Shown here piece after piece: positions 28,191 to 37,864 of a stretch of DNA of 64,000 nt. The position numbers and the translations under genes are program-made. The notes under the pieces were generated by a model. That model did no database searches, was not told the DNA's origin, and worked only from the letters and a program-made list of their open reading frames with translations. Source of the stretch: Paenibacillus xylanexedens. GTDB lineage: Bacteria; Bacillota; Bacilli; Paenibacillales; Paenibacillaceae. The DNA lies in assembly GCF_007676705.1 (NCBI RefSeq), contig NZ_VEBF01000002.1, positions 372,001 through 436,000 of the forward strand. The letters are read 5' to 3'. The first letter of the stretch is position 1, and each line of letters starts with the position of its first letter.

Positions 28191-29741
28191 CTAGTTCTTC
28201 TCAGACCATTCTTCGACATTCCATGTTTTGGTAACCCAACCCTCATAGAAATCAGGTTCATGAGATACCAACAACACTGTTCCCTTGAATTCTTGCAAGG
28301 CACGCTGCAACTCGGCTTTTGCTGTGACATCCAGATGGTTCGTCGGCTCATCGAACAGAATCCAGTTGCTCTCACGCATCAAGAGCTTGCACAAACGAAC
28401 CTTGGCTTGTTCTCCACCACTCAGCATGTTAAGAGGACGGGTAATATGCTCATTTTTTAATCCACAGCGAGCGAGATGCCCCCGGACTTCATTCTGTGTC
28501 AAATGTGAGAACTCATTCCAGACATCCTCAATCGGTGTGATATTCCCAGCACGAACTTCCTGCTCAAAATAGGCCGTTTCAAGATAATCTCCCAAAAAGG
28601 TCTTTCCACTGAGTGGAGATATTTTCCCCAGAATGGTTTTCAGCAGTGTCGATTTACCCACACCATTACAGCCTACGATGGCAATTTTTTCACCGCGTTC
28701 TATCGTCATCGTCATTTTAGGAAGCAAAGGATACGTGTATCCAATTTCAAAATCAATACCCTCAAAGACCGTTTTGCTGCTCGCTCGGGCATCCTTGAAT
28801 TTGAACGTTGGTTTGGCCGCTTCATCTGGACGATCAATACGTTCAATCCTGTCCAACTGCTTCTCCCGGCTCTTCGCTCGACCTGAGGTGGAAGCACGTG
28901 CTTTGTTCCGCTGAATGAAATCTTCCTGCTTCTTAATGTATTCTTGCTGCTTCTCGTAAGCATCAATATGTTGGGCTTTATTCATATCCGCCATCTCCAG
29001 GAACTTGTTATAGTTCGCTGCATATCGCGTTAATTTGGCAAATTCCAAATGATAAATGACATTCACGACTTCATTCATGAATTCCGTATCATGGGAGATT
29101 AGAAGAAAAGCGTGCGGGTAGTCCTTCAGGTATCGTGACAGCCATTCAATGTGCTCTACATCGAGATAGTTGGTCGGCTCATCCAGCAAAAGAGCTGTAG
29201 GTTTCTCAAGCAGAAGCTTGGCAAGAAGCACCTTGGTACGTTGTCCACCACTTAGAGCAGCAACATCCCGATCAAGACCAATTGCGGACAAACCAAGACC
29301 ATTGGCCATCTCTTCCACTTTTACGTCAATCAGGTAGAAGTCGCCCTGCTCCAATTGTTCCTGAATATCGCCCATCTCTTCGAGCAACTGCTCCAGCTTA
29401 TCTGGGTCTGCATCTGCCATCTGGTCCGTAATATTCATCATTTCTTTTTCCAATTCAAGTAACGGAAGAAATGCATCCTTAAGCACGTCACGAATGGTTT
29501 TGCCTGGCGTAAGCTTCGTGTGCTGATCCAAATATCCATAACGGACCTTAGGTGTCCATTCCACTTTTCCACTGTCTTTAAGCAATTTACCTGTAAGAAT
29601 GTTCATTAGTGTGGATTTACCCACGCCATTGGCACCAACAAGTCCTACGCGCTCTCCGGCGAGTAAGCGAAACGATACATTTTTAAATAACGTGCGATCT
29701 CCAAAATTGTGACTCACGTTCTCTACTGACAATAAACTCAT
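28191..29741 (-). CDS. ABC-F family ATPase
   Basis: Soluble protein of 516 residues with two ABC domains and no membrane segments. The first has GANGVGKST, LSGGQRTKVLLAKLL and LLLDEPTNYLD; the second has GCNGVGKST, LSGGEQAKVRLCKLL and ILFDEPTNHLD. The linker of about 80 charged residues (KQQEYIKKQEDFIQRNKARA) is the interdomain arm that reaches the ribosomal P site in this family. It most resembles the YfmM/YkpA-type housekeeping ABC-F proteins; a resistance role is not indicated. Confidence 0.93.
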   Translation of the reverse strand: MSLLSVENVSHNFGDRTLFKNVSFRLLAGERVGLVGANGVGKSTLMNILTGKLLKDSGKVEWTPKVRYGYLDQHTKLTPGKTIRDVLKDAFLPLLELEKEMMNITDQMADADPDKLEQLLEEMGDIQEQLEQGDFYLIDVKVEEMANGLGLSAIGLDRDVAALSGGQRTKVLLAKLLLEKPTALLLDEPTNYLDVEHIEWLSRYLKDYPHAFLLISHDTEFMNEVVNVIYHLEFAKLTRYAANYNKFLEMADMNKAQHIDAYEKQQEYIKKQEDFIQRNKARASTSGRAKSREKQLDRIERIDRPDEAAKPTFKFKDARASSKTVFEGIDFEIGYTYPLLPKMTMTIERGEKIAIVGCNGVGKSTLLKTILGKISPLSGKTFLGDYLETAYFEQEVRAGNITPIEDVWNEFSHLTQNEVRGHLARCGLKNEHITRPLNMLSGGEQAKVRLCKLLMRESNWILFDEPTNHLDVTAKAELQRALQEFKGTVLLVSHEPDFYEGWVTKTWNVEEWSEKN

Positions 29742-29879
29742 AAGATGAGGTTGCTCCTATCTATTAGACATTACTTTTGATATTGTTCCGAAACCCTATT
29801 CTAGCACAGGTCCCTTCTTTTCTGAAAGTAATGTAAACAGTTCAGGAACCTCTTCCATGATTTTGTCATGCAGGCTCTT

Positions 29880-30863
29880 CTAACGATTAGAGCAGTTATA
29901 CTCAAAATAGCCTTGCGCAGCTGCTTGTTTTGCATCTGTGAACACTTCTTCGGCACGGTAACCATTACCACATGTGGAGGGGTAATAGTACTTGATACCC
30001 GTTGAAGGATCTACCCCACCTACGATGGCCGTTTTCTTCACAAGTCTGCCTCCACCAATCGCATAATTGTTGATCTTCTGATCCCCCACGGCTATTCCCT
30101 GGATAAAAGCCATAATCCCTGTATCATTAATGGAGTTATACCAATCCTCCTGTGAAATCAGTGGTATCGTAAACGTATAGGAAATACCGTTCTTTCTGGC
30201 AAACTCATTGTGACGGTTCATCACATCAGCCAGATCATCCTGCACAGTGGTTACAATTCTGGTTCGTCTAACTTGCTCAAATACATCAGCATCCTGAAGC
30301 AAAGAAATCTGAGTGCTAGAAGCCAGTTCTTTTTGAAATCCCTCTATCCATTTTCCTGCACTTGCATCGTAGGCATATACGTAGTCGTCCAGTGTGAAGT
30401 TAATACTGCTACCGTTTGAATCTGAATATGTATAAGGTTTCTTGGGACTCCATACTTGCTGAAAAGAATCTTCGCGGTTACCTGTCATCTCTATTTCTGT
30501 GGAAAACATATAATAGCCGTCGTAATCCAGGATAACCAAGGCCGGAATGTAATTAAACATACTTCGAATGGCTGCGGGATCATCCTGAATGCCCATATTT
30601 AAAGCCATCGTCTGAGTAAATGTTAACAAAGCAAGCTCTTTGTCCGCTTTAACAAACTTGGTTGAATCATAACCCGCTTCATCATTTTGCTTCTCATTCT
30701 GATGCATCACTGCACCTGCATCCATGACTGCGGTTTGAAGTGCAGATCTGTATCGATGACCCAGATACTGGGCCTCTTCAGCATCCTGGGTATGGAGTGA
30801 GATGATCCAGAAGAGCGGGAAGAAGATCAGCACGAATACAATAGATAGTTCAGTAATCTTCAT
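29880..30863 (-). CDS. Single-pass membrane protein of the pilus-like operon
   Basis: Protein of 327 residues not assigned to a family. A single N-terminal membrane segment (IVFVLIFFPLFWIISL, about 8-23) has only seven residues before it, and the rest is predicted extracytoplasmic. A helical stretch after the membrane (AQYLGHRYRSALQTAVMDAG) recalls the N-terminal helix of TadE/F-like pseudopilins. Two cysteines (TCGNGY, YNCSNR) near the C-terminus may form a disulfide. It is the last of ten genes, overlapping the preceding one by 14 bases. GGAGGT supports the ATG. Confidence 0.75.
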   Translation of the reverse strand: MKITELSIVFVLIFFPLFWIISLHTQDAEEAQYLGHRYRSALQTAVMDAGAVMHQNEKQNDEAGYDSTKFVKADKELALLTFTQTMALNMGIQDDPAAIRSMFNYIPALVILDYDGYYMFSTEIEMTGNREDSFQQVWSPKKPYTYSDSNGSSINFTLDDYVYAYDASAGKWIEGFQKELASSTQISLLQDADVFEQVRRTRIVTTVQDDLADVMNRHNEFARKNGISYTFTIPLISQEDWYNSINDTGIMAFIQGIAVGDQKINNYAIGGGRLVKKTAIVGGVDPSTGIKYYYPSTCGNGYRAEEVFTDAKQAAAQGYFEYNCSNR

Positions 30864-31401
30864 TAAGGACCATACCTCCGTATGTTACAAATACAGCTGA
30901 AGCCTGAGCTGTACCACTCAACCATTCACGAATGAGCATGGAAGGTGTACGATTTGTATTTTGGAGCGTCACGGTGAAAAAATCTCCTGTCGTCACCATA
31001 TATCTTCGGCCAGGGTCATCAAGCGGTATCACACCTGAGGACGGGAATAGCCTTTCCCGAATCTGAGATGAATAATATCCATCCTGTACAACCTCGTATG
31101 TCCCGGTAAAACTGTTATTGTCCATCGGGTCTGTATAATGAGGTACATATTTTTTATGCAAGTGTTCCATCGACACCTCATACACATTGCCCGTCTGGGC
31201 CAATTGCTCCTCAAACTCAGACAACATCCGAGGTGAAATGTACCCTTTCGTTCGGACAGCATCAACAAAACGTGTTACATTCTGAACAGCCGTCATACGT
31301 GCTATATCATCCTGCCGATCAGCAGTTTCAGCAGCTGGATACACATAGAGCAGAAGGACTGCGAGTAACACGGCAAGCAGCTTGGATGCGGCATTAATCA
31401 A
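30850..31401 (-). CDS. Small single-pass membrane protein of the pilus-like operon
   Basis: Protein of 183 residues with an N-terminal membrane helix (KLLAVLLAVLLLYVYPA) and an external domain. No known family recognised. The start is a TTG at 31401, ten bases after AGGAGG, sharing four bases (TTGA) with the stop of the gene before it; the frame's earlier TTG at 31422 lies within the ribosome site. The layout, with a short cytoplasmic tip, a membrane helix and a helix such as RQDDIARMTAVQNVTRFVDA, fits a pseudopilin-like subunit, by inference only. Confidence 0.72.
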   Translation of the reverse strand: MINAASKLLAVLLAVLLLYVYPAAETADRQDDIARMTAVQNVTRFVDAVRTKGYISPRMLSEFEEQLAQTGNVYEVSMEHLHKKYVPHYTDPMDNNSFTGTYEVVQDGYYSSQIRERLFPSSGVIPLDDPGRRYMVTTGDFFTVTLQNTNRTPSMLIREWLSGTAQASAVFVTYGGMVLNEDY

Positions 31402-31796
31402 TTCATACTCGCCTCCTTCCAAAAAACAATTTTCAGCAGTTCTCCAGTTTCACTTCGTATAAACTCAGGTCTGTAGGTAGCATCGAGCTGGACAGGAATA
31501 GTCGCTGCTTTGTTGACAAGCGGATCGATCACATACGAAGTCCCATCTACCTCCACAGGAATGCCAGTGCCTGTCATCTGCCTCACGGTATGCAATACTT
31601 CCGCACCCTTATACTGATTCGGATTAGTGGTATGCAGTGTTGTTATCAGCCGACCTTCCATACCTGTTGTTGTCTGTACTCTGTCGTTCAAAGCCGCTGA
31701 TAAAATCGTAACATTCTGTTGCCCGTACAGGCAGGCTGTCACAAACAGGACAACCGCCGTACAAAACAACATGAGATGTTGGGTATTCTGGGACAT
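31398..31796 (-). CDS. Small membrane-anchored protein of the pilus-like operon
   Basis: Protein of 132 residues: one N-terminal membrane helix (LMLFCTAVVLFVTACLYG, about 8-25) and a short external beta-rich domain. The TACLYG sequence is not a proper lipobox. No family recognised. AGGAGT precedes the ATG, and the stop codon is fused to the next gene's start (TTGA), so translation is coupled. Confidence 0.7.
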   Translation of the reverse strand: MSQNTQHLMLFCTAVVLFVTACLYGQQNVTILSAALNDRVQTTTGMEGRLITTLHTTNPNQYKGAEVLHTVRQMTGTGIPVEVDGTSYVIDPLVNKAATIPVQLDATYRPEFIRSETGELLKIVFWKEASMN

Positions 31797-31812
31797 GTTA
31801 AACCAACTCCTG

Positions 31813-32298
31813 TCAGGATTGCTGGAAGATCAGCCCTCTTACCACGTTAGATCGGTCTTTTACGATAATCGCTTTGAATTTACCACTTGGATTGACATAT
31901 TGATTGTCTTTTTCACTCATGGTCTGGTTAATAATCCCCACTTTATCGTCAGGTGCAATAACCGAGCCATAGTCCGCATTATTGAGATCCTGTGAAATGT
32001 TCAGTTGGTTGCCGTACCATTGACCCGCTTTATTTTTACCCGTAATTACTTGGATACCGAACTGATCCTTGTCCGCGTATTTACGCAGCGCATTGGTTAC
32101 CTGTGATCCACTGATGGTTGTTCCGTCATATACCGTAAATGCCGCCTGGGACAACTCGGTTTGAATATCAGCAAAATTATTCTGGGCCGTCTTGGTTGCC
32201 TCCTGAGCCGAAATAAACAACAGAACTACAATTGTGATCAAAGCGATCGTCAAAAATATCCCTGCTGCCACCTTTAAAGCGCTTGATGCATTGTTCAT
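31813..32298 (-). CDS. Pilin-like small membrane protein
   Basis: Protein of 161 residues with an N-terminal hydrophobic helix (AAGIFLTIALITIVVLLFISA) that begins after ten residues, continuing into a polar helix (EATKTAQNNFADIQTELSQA), and then a small external domain. This is the usual outline of a type IV or Tad pilin, but the G/A-F-x4-E processing site of prepilins is absent. It directly follows the TadB/C-type gene, where pilin or pseudopilin genes often lie. TAGGAGG precedes the ATG. Confidence 0.7.
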   Translation of the reverse strand: MNNASSALKVAAGIFLTIALITIVVLLFISAQEATKTAQNNFADIQTELSQAAFTVYDGTTISGSQVTNALRKYADKDQFGIQVITGKNKAGQWYGNQLNISQDLNNADYGSVIAPDDKVGIINQTMSEKDNQYVNPSGKFKAIIVKDRSNVVRGLIFQQS

Positions 32299-32359
32299 GT
32301 TAAATCCTCCTAAGTTATAAGTTATTAATATATTTCAGACTTCACACAGAGGGACTGTG

Positions 32360-34426
32360 CTACAGTTTCTGAATTTGTTCATAATAAATGTTCATTTGCA
32401 AGAAGCTCATACCCACCAATGGAATGACCAGATACAAGAAGATAAGGGCATACATAGGTGTAAATCCGATGGTTCTCCCCCATGATGCTTTTACATCAAT
32501 CATTTTGCTGTACTCCTGCTTGCGCTGTTCAAAATAGAAGGCCATCATGCTCTCAAGATCATCGAAGGCTTCACGTATTGAGATTTTGCCAAGGGCAAGC
32601 TGCAATTTATCAACCAGTCGCTGGAACTCGGGCAAGCCCGCCTCTTCTTTTAATTGTTCAAGTGCATGCTCTGGCCCATGTTCAAAATGCAACAAACATT
32701 TTTGCAGCGGACGCTTGAAAATGACGGCAAATCGATTAAGCCATTCCAATATCTCCTCGACTGACATTCGGTCCATCTCACGCAAAATGGAAATCACTGT
32801 CTGGAATTGATAGATTTCATGTCGCATATCCATACTCCGCATCTTCCGCTGAAATAACATGAGCCATACGGGAATGTAGTACCCTGCTATACCCATGAGA
32901 ATGGCTATAATCATTTCCCACCAGCGTACATATTGCTTGTTATACACCTCAAGTTTCTGCATAATGCGCGCGATCGTCTCAGTCTGTGTATCGTGATCCA
33001 ACTGAACGGGAGATAACTGCTGTAACGCTTTGGAGATGTCTTCGTATGTAGCCCCCCGGTTCATTTCTACACTTTCCAGCACGGATTGATCCAACGCTGT
33101 TTTTTCCTCAGCCTTCCTGAGATCCGCCTCAGCCATTGCGCCAAACATGCGGTCATCCCTTATCGGATCATACAAGATGTGATTACGTTCAACCTGGTGC
33201 AACAACAAGATGCAACCCATCGTAAGGACCAAACAACCTGCGAATAACATCACTCGACGAATGGCGAGCCATTCGTATTTTAACTCCGAACTACTCTCCC
33301 TCATCAGGCGTATCGTTTGGCTGTACTGTGTACTGCCAGGTTTTGCTGCAAACAACATTGCCAATTTCCGTATGAAAGTTTGCTTGTACAGAAGCTGGTC
33401 CAACCATGAATGCTTATGCCCTGAACGGTAACGGGTCTCATCGTATTGCTGGAGCCTTTGCAGAAGCAAATAGGCAAGAATGATGATGACATAGATCGAT
33501 ATTTTGGTGACAAAACCGATTTTGCTGCGATAAAATTCATCCATCGTTGGAAAACTGACTCTGGCCCAACGTTCGATTGGAGCCGTGAACAATACAGGGG
33601 CGAGCGCGATGATGTTGAGCCCTTTGAGCAAATAATCTAATTTATCACGCCGCAAAATCTCCAAATGAATCTCCTGAGTCAGGTTACCCAGTCCTTTAAG
33701 ATAGATAGAACCTTGTGCCCTATCCTTATCTCCGAACTCCATGACCATATAGGAAATGCCTGCGAATCCTTTGAGAAAACGGTTGGGAGCTACTTCATAA
33801 TAACGCTCAAGGGCTTCATTCGGATCTGGAGAAGTTAGAGCTTCGTAGATCAGTCTGACCTGTTCAGCCGCTTCTCCTGTACCTGCTTCAGCAGCTTCAT
33901 AGAGCGCTTCCTCAACCATGCCATGCTGATGATACCGATGCCTTACATCTGCAAACAGGTCCAACATCTGCACCAGCAACCTCTTCTCCATTCGACTGAG
34001 GCACATATCCAACACTAGACTGTTTAGCACCACAGCACAGAGGACGGACAATATTACAAAAGCGATACCCGGCTGCAGTAGAAACAGAATGACACTTATG
34101 CCTCCATAGCCTCCCAGAATAATCAGAACCACTGTCATCGTCATTCTTCGAAGAGACGGCTCATCCCCCACGTGACGGAATGAAATATGCTTCTGCACTT
34201 GTAGAATATAGGATGATAGCAGTGGGACTTTCATTCCAAGGCGGTAAGACTGCAACAAGAGTGATCCCAGTCCTTTGAATCCCTTCCCGCTGGGCGTAAG
34301 AATAAGGCCGGACTGACTTGTTGAGCCACCTCCTCTGCGACGTAGCAAGCTTAAAACCAAGAGCGTGATCAGCAACCCTCCTGCACAAATACTTAATACG
34401 AGGAGCAGAGTCCATTTAATGGTCAT
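32360..34426 (-). CDS. TadB/TadC-like platform protein, duplicated
   Basis: Integral membrane protein of 688 residues with roughly eight hydrophobic segments. Two type II secretion F-like cytoplasmic domains are visible: one around DLFADVRHRYHQHGMVEEAL, and one in the C-terminal third around FQTVISILREMDRMSVEEIL. It therefore looks like TadB and TadC joined in one chain. Such proteins form the inner-membrane platform for pilus assembly. The start is ATG 34426 (GGGGTGATC site), overlapping the ATPase gene by 11 bases, not the longer frame to 34474. Confidence 0.82.
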   Translation of the reverse strand: MTIKWTLLLVLSICAGGLLITLLVLSLLRRRGGGSTSQSGLILTPSGKGFKGLGSLLLQSYRLGMKVPLLSSYILQVQKHISFRHVGDEPSLRRMTMTVVLIILGGYGGISVILFLLQPGIAFVILSVLCAVVLNSLVLDMCLSRMEKRLLVQMLDLFADVRHRYHQHGMVEEALYEAAEAGTGEAAEQVRLIYEALTSPDPNEALERYYEVAPNRFLKGFAGISYMVMEFGDKDRAQGSIYLKGLGNLTQEIHLEILRRDKLDYLLKGLNIIALAPVLFTAPIERWARVSFPTMDEFYRSKIGFVTKISIYVIIILAYLLLQRLQQYDETRYRSGHKHSWLDQLLYKQTFIRKLAMLFAAKPGSTQYSQTIRLMRESSSELKYEWLAIRRVMLFAGCLVLTMGCILLLHQVERNHILYDPIRDDRMFGAMAEADLRKAEEKTALDQSVLESVEMNRGATYEDISKALQQLSPVQLDHDTQTETIARIMQKLEVYNKQYVRWWEMIIAILMGIAGYYIPVWLMLFQRKMRSMDMRHEIYQFQTVISILREMDRMSVEEILEWLNRFAVIFKRPLQKCLLHFEHGPEHALEQLKEEAGLPEFQRLVDKLQLALGKISIREAFDDLESMMAFYFEQRKQEYSKMIDVKASWGRTIGFTPMYALIFLYLVIPLVGMSFLQMNIYYEQIQKL

Positions 34427-36242
34427 GCTGATCACCCCAATGTTGCTCCATAAAATGTTCAAACTTCTCGGCATCCTGCAATGTCATCTGTTCTCGCATG
34501 TCGATTATGCTACCCGAAGAGATTGGAGCTGTCGCGACATACGATCCATCTCTGTACTCCACAACATTACGAAACGCAAAACCTGCCCTCTCTTCCACGC
34601 TGTCACCTTGATTCGCACGAGGAAGACATTCCGTAATACGTTCAATATATCTTCGTCCCTCAGCATCTTTCTTCATATGAACATCGAAATTAATGACACT
34701 CACAACCTGCTCCTCAGCAATATGTTCATGTTGGAACATGCCTGTTTTGAGCAAGGAATTACGGAGGGAGAAGACCAGATCACGAAAAGTTTTTGCATGG
34801 TGTGTAAACAGGGTGAACAGACTGGCAACCTGGGACATTTGAATCATCCATGCAGCCACTTCATCACTCGCAACCTCACCGAGAATATTTACAGTACCAT
34901 CCGTTTTTTTCTGCAAATCAAGTCCTTGTTGACCTGAGATATGTTCGGTCTCTCGGAAACTCAAAATATTACGTCGGCTGTAGATCCGTCTTAATTGAAG
35001 TTCGAACGCCATCTCCTGAACCCGAAGGGTATACGATGCATAGATGTGTTTGACCATAGCCATAAGCAACGTTGTTTTACCAGACCCCTGTGCCCCGGTT
35101 ACAGCTGTAATCCGGCTTCCTTTCATCAGATATTGAAGCAATGTAATTGGCAGATCTGCGTTGTTACCCGTAATCAGTTGTTCAAGTGAAGCATTCGGAA
35201 TATCGAATTTCCGGACGAAGAATGCCCATGATTCTGCAAAAGGAGGACGAACCACTACGACACGTGAGCCATCTTTCATCTCGTTCACCTTGTACCCACT
35301 CGCTTCCGACAACTGTCCCGGATAATTGTATTTGTATATGTTCTGGCATACACGTTTCAGTTCACGAATGCTGCCGAATGACAGAAAGGACAGATGGATA
35401 GACTTACCTTTATAGAAAATCCAGACACTTTCCATCCCACTCAGCGGTTCTTCATGTGCATCATCCTCGAGCCCTTGATCCAACAAATCATTCCATGTTG
35501 CCGGTTTTTGAAGTCCCAAATTATGAACAGTGTCCAGCATACCGCTGACACCACCGCTAACGCCGTCAATACGTTGGTCCCTTATCTCATCAACAACCGA
35601 GAACCCTTTATAGTGCTGGTAGATACGTTGCACGATGATATCCGTCTTTTCTCTGAATCCAAGCTCTCGATATTCGCACTCGAACACATACTGAATGTCC
35701 TCTTCAGAAATATAATAACTCCCTCCATCCTCCGAACCTTCCTCCATTCTCAGCCTGCCAAGATCGTAGGTATCAATCATTCGGGAAAGAGCATCCACAC
35801 CGAATTGCTGTCGGTACAGATAGAACACAATTTCGAATCGGTCCTGGATCGTCAACAAATCAGGTTCAGCGAACAAAATAACTTCATCTACATTCGATTT
35901 GTTCAGACCTATGCTTCGGACCAACAGATCTCCTATCAGGTTTTTGACATATGTTTTATCGCTGATACTGCCTGAGACACAGCCTTTCAGGGCTTTTCTC
36001 ATCTCGGCACGTTGATTGATTCTACGACGATATTCTTCTTCGTGCAGACCTGCATCCGCGAGCTGACTATGACTAAGCTCATGAAGTGAGTTCTTCACCT
36101 TCTCAATCAACATGTCAATCGTGAACGATTCCTGTTCGGGAACACGAGCATTTTTTTCACGAAGAAACGTTCTATACTTAAACCAGATGTATGTTAAGCA
36201 TAGAATCAAAATTAAACTTATCCATAGGGTATTCCAGATCAT
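34416..36242 (-). CDS. CpaF/TadA-type secretion ATPase
   Basis: Protein of 608 residues that should power pilus or pseudopilus assembly. It has an N-terminal membrane helix (about 2-22), unusual for CpaF, then a long N-terminal domain, and a VirB11-like ATPase core: Walker A TAVTGAQGSGKTTLL, an Asp-box-like IYSRRNILSFRET, Walker B-like TVNILGEVASDEVAAW and His box LFTLFTHHAKTFRDL. The Walker B shows GEVASDE where typical members have GE(V/I)RG/D-E. It is followed by the platform gene with 11 bases of overlap. Confidence 0.87.
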   Translation of the reverse strand: MIWNTLWISLILILCLTYIWFKYRTFLREKNARVPEQESFTIDMLIEKVKNSLHELSHSQLADAGLHEEEYRRRINQRAEMRKALKGCVSGSISDKTYVKNLIGDLLVRSIGLNKSNVDEVILFAEPDLLTIQDRFEIVFYLYRQQFGVDALSRMIDTYDLGRLRMEEGSEDGGSYYISEEDIQYVFECEYRELGFREKTDIIVQRIYQHYKGFSVVDEIRDQRIDGVSGGVSGMLDTVHNLGLQKPATWNDLLDQGLEDDAHEEPLSGMESVWIFYKGKSIHLSFLSFGSIRELKRVCQNIYKYNYPGQLSEASGYKVNEMKDGSRVVVVRPPFAESWAFFVRKFDIPNASLEQLITGNNADLPITLLQYLMKGSRITAVTGAQGSGKTTLLMAMVKHIYASYTLRVQEMAFELQLRRIYSRRNILSFRETEHISGQQGLDLQKKTDGTVNILGEVASDEVAAWMIQMSQVASLFTLFTHHAKTFRDLVFSLRNSLLKTGMFQHEHIAEEQVVSVINFDVHMKKDAEGRRYIERITECLPRANQGDSVEERAGFAFRNVVEYRDGSYVATAPISSGSIIDMREQMTLQDAEKFEHFMEQHWGDQHDH

Positions 36243-36249
36243 CGGAGGT

Positions 36250-37080
36250 TCAGGCTCCCCTTTCCAGCCTCTTCAGAACCGTGCGCATACCTGCGCCGTC
36301 CATAATCAGGCGAGCGAGTTCGCTCATGCTTGCAGCAAAGCTCCCTTTGCGAGTATCCTTATTTTCACTTAAACTCTCCAATTGCAAGTACTTAGCAACA
36401 TCTCGCCGATTCATTGCATCCAGATAGCCGGTTGTATACGGTATAGCAGATATCGTCCCCTTGTATTTGAATCGGCGTCGAATATTGGAAATGGTTGCAC
36501 GTGAATGCGGATCGTATTTGTTAATTACAACATGTTTATTCTGATTGTTCATTCGTTCTGGCAGGATCTCTTCAAAGAACAACTCCAAATTTCGCATATT
36601 TTGATCAAGGTTTATTACAACATAGTCCGCCTGTTGCAGCATGAGCTGCGAATCCACACCGGATTGATCCGCATCCAGAAGAACCAGTTCATAGTATTCG
36701 TTAGCTACGTTCAATAACTTTTTCACAGTCTCACCATGTTCCTGCAGAGAGCATTCCATCTCATTCATTCTTCCAGTCAGGAAATCAAGCCTTTCCTTCA
36801 AAAGTGGCTTGGTATAATCCCTCAGATTGTGCTTGTTCAGACTTCCGCTCGAATGCAACCGTTCAATCGCATCCCAGCCGCCCTCTTCAAAGGAAAACAT
36901 GGAATCTGCGGAATCCATCTCATTGGATGGCAGAGCAGCTTCTGTGCCAGTTCCCACAAGTCCAGCGTTAACAAGCAACACCCTTGTCCTATAGTGAAGT
37001 GCCATAGCATAGGCACTAATTAATGTGCTTGAAGTGCAACCTAATCCTGCAAAAGGGCTCCAAAAGGTAATGGTACTCAT
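36250..37080 (-). CDS. TadZ/CpaE-like ParA-family protein, degenerate Walker A
   Basis: Protein of 276 residues with the fold pattern of ParA/MinD ATPases: FWSPFAGLGCTSSTLISAYA in place of the deviant Walker A, RVLLVNAGL, LVLLDADQSGVDSQLML, and DYVVINLDQNMRNLELFFEE. The lysine of KGGVGKT is replaced by Cys, as in the atypical CpaE/TadZ proteins that position pili. The start ATG 37080 overlaps the previous stop (ATGA) and has an AGAGGATGA site; the longest frame to 37161 is not used. Confidence 0.8.
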   Translation of the reverse strand: MSTITFWSPFAGLGCTSSTLISAYAMALHYRTRVLLVNAGLVGTGTEAALPSNEMDSADSMFSFEEGGWDAIERLHSSGSLNKHNLRDYTKPLLKERLDFLTGRMNEMECSLQEHGETVKKLLNVANEYYELVLLDADQSGVDSQLMLQQADYVVINLDQNMRNLELFFEEILPERMNNQNKHVVINKYDPHSRATISNIRRRFKYKGTISAIPYTTGYLDAMNRRDVAKYLQLESLSENKDTRKGSFAASMSELARLIMDGAGMRTVLKRLERGA

Positions 37081-37790
37081 GCTCTCATCCTCTCTGCTTC
37101 TTTCATCGCCCGACGACTGCGAACACTTTCCCAACCTGTTAACTGCTCGACCACGCGACATAACGACTTTTTGTAATTTCGGGATAGAGGACCAAGAAGG
37201 ACTCTGCGATGATGCTCATTCTCAAGCTTAACCGCCGCTGTTAACTCATCCCACGGAAGCACTAAAGATTCTCCTGTCCAACCAAACGGGCTACCTTCCA
37301 GATACGCCCACAGATAACGAGCTTCAAGCTTGCAGTCTACCCCATTGATCAAAATCCGCTGGAATGACAACTCAACAGGTAATGACTGTTCTTCAAGCAA
37401 CCCTTTCAACCAGCCTTTGCCACGTTCCAGATTGTAACGCTCATAATCACTCACCCAGACTCTTACATCGGCGGTCAGCCAGAGATTGCGCGAAGCAAAG
37501 TGGGAGGTCTCTATGTCATATAACACATAGTCATAACTATCCAATTGCTCACCATTTACTTCAAGATGATTCTCTACTGCTGATGAAGTGACAAAATGAC
37601 AAGCAATATCAAAACCTTCAAATTCCGTAATTCGCAAAGACTGCTGACTGTCACCCACGCCGTACCCATACTTCTGTTGTAAGGTTCCATCTACGAGTAA
37701 GACTCTGTTGCCTGTTGAAGCCAGTATCTTGCAAAGATACAGCATCAGATCATTCTTCTCACATAAACCTGCAAAGATCCATGTATGCAT
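37077..37790 (-). CDS. Second ParA-like protein, P-loop lost
   Basis: Protein of 237 residues resembling ParA/CpsD in outline only: WIFAGLCEKNDLMLYLCKIL sits where the P-loop would be, followed by NRVLLVDGTL and YDYVLYDIETS at the second and third strands. No Walker A consensus remains, so ATP binding is doubtful. GGGAG precedes ATG 37790, and the gene is coupled to the next by ATGA. It may be a regulatory or structural partner of the TadZ-like protein. Confidence 0.72.
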   Translation of the reverse strand: MHTWIFAGLCEKNDLMLYLCKILASTGNRVLLVDGTLQQKYGYGVGDSQQSLRITEFEGFDIACHFVTSSAVENHLEVNGEQLDSYDYVLYDIETSHFASRNLWLTADVRVWVSDYERYNLERGKGWLKGLLEEQSLPVELSFQRILINGVDCKLEARYLWAYLEGSPFGWTGESLVLPWDELTAAVKLENEHHRRVLLGPLSRNYKKSLCRVVEQLTGWESVRSRRAMKEAERMRA

Positions 37791-37864
37791 GTATGTTTAA
37801 CTCCCTTTCTTTTCTCAAAATCTTTGTTACATGAAGTTGTCTCAGTAAATCTTTGGATGGATGC

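Noticed and set aside
29768..29834. Distant inverted repeat ACATTACTTT / AAAGTAATGT upstream of the ABC-F gene
   Set aside because: The 47-base loop and lack of a T-run make a functional hairpin doubtful; probably chance in AT-rich sequence.
34365..34937. Plus-strand frame of 190 codons
   Set aside because: Antisense to the CpaF-type and platform genes.
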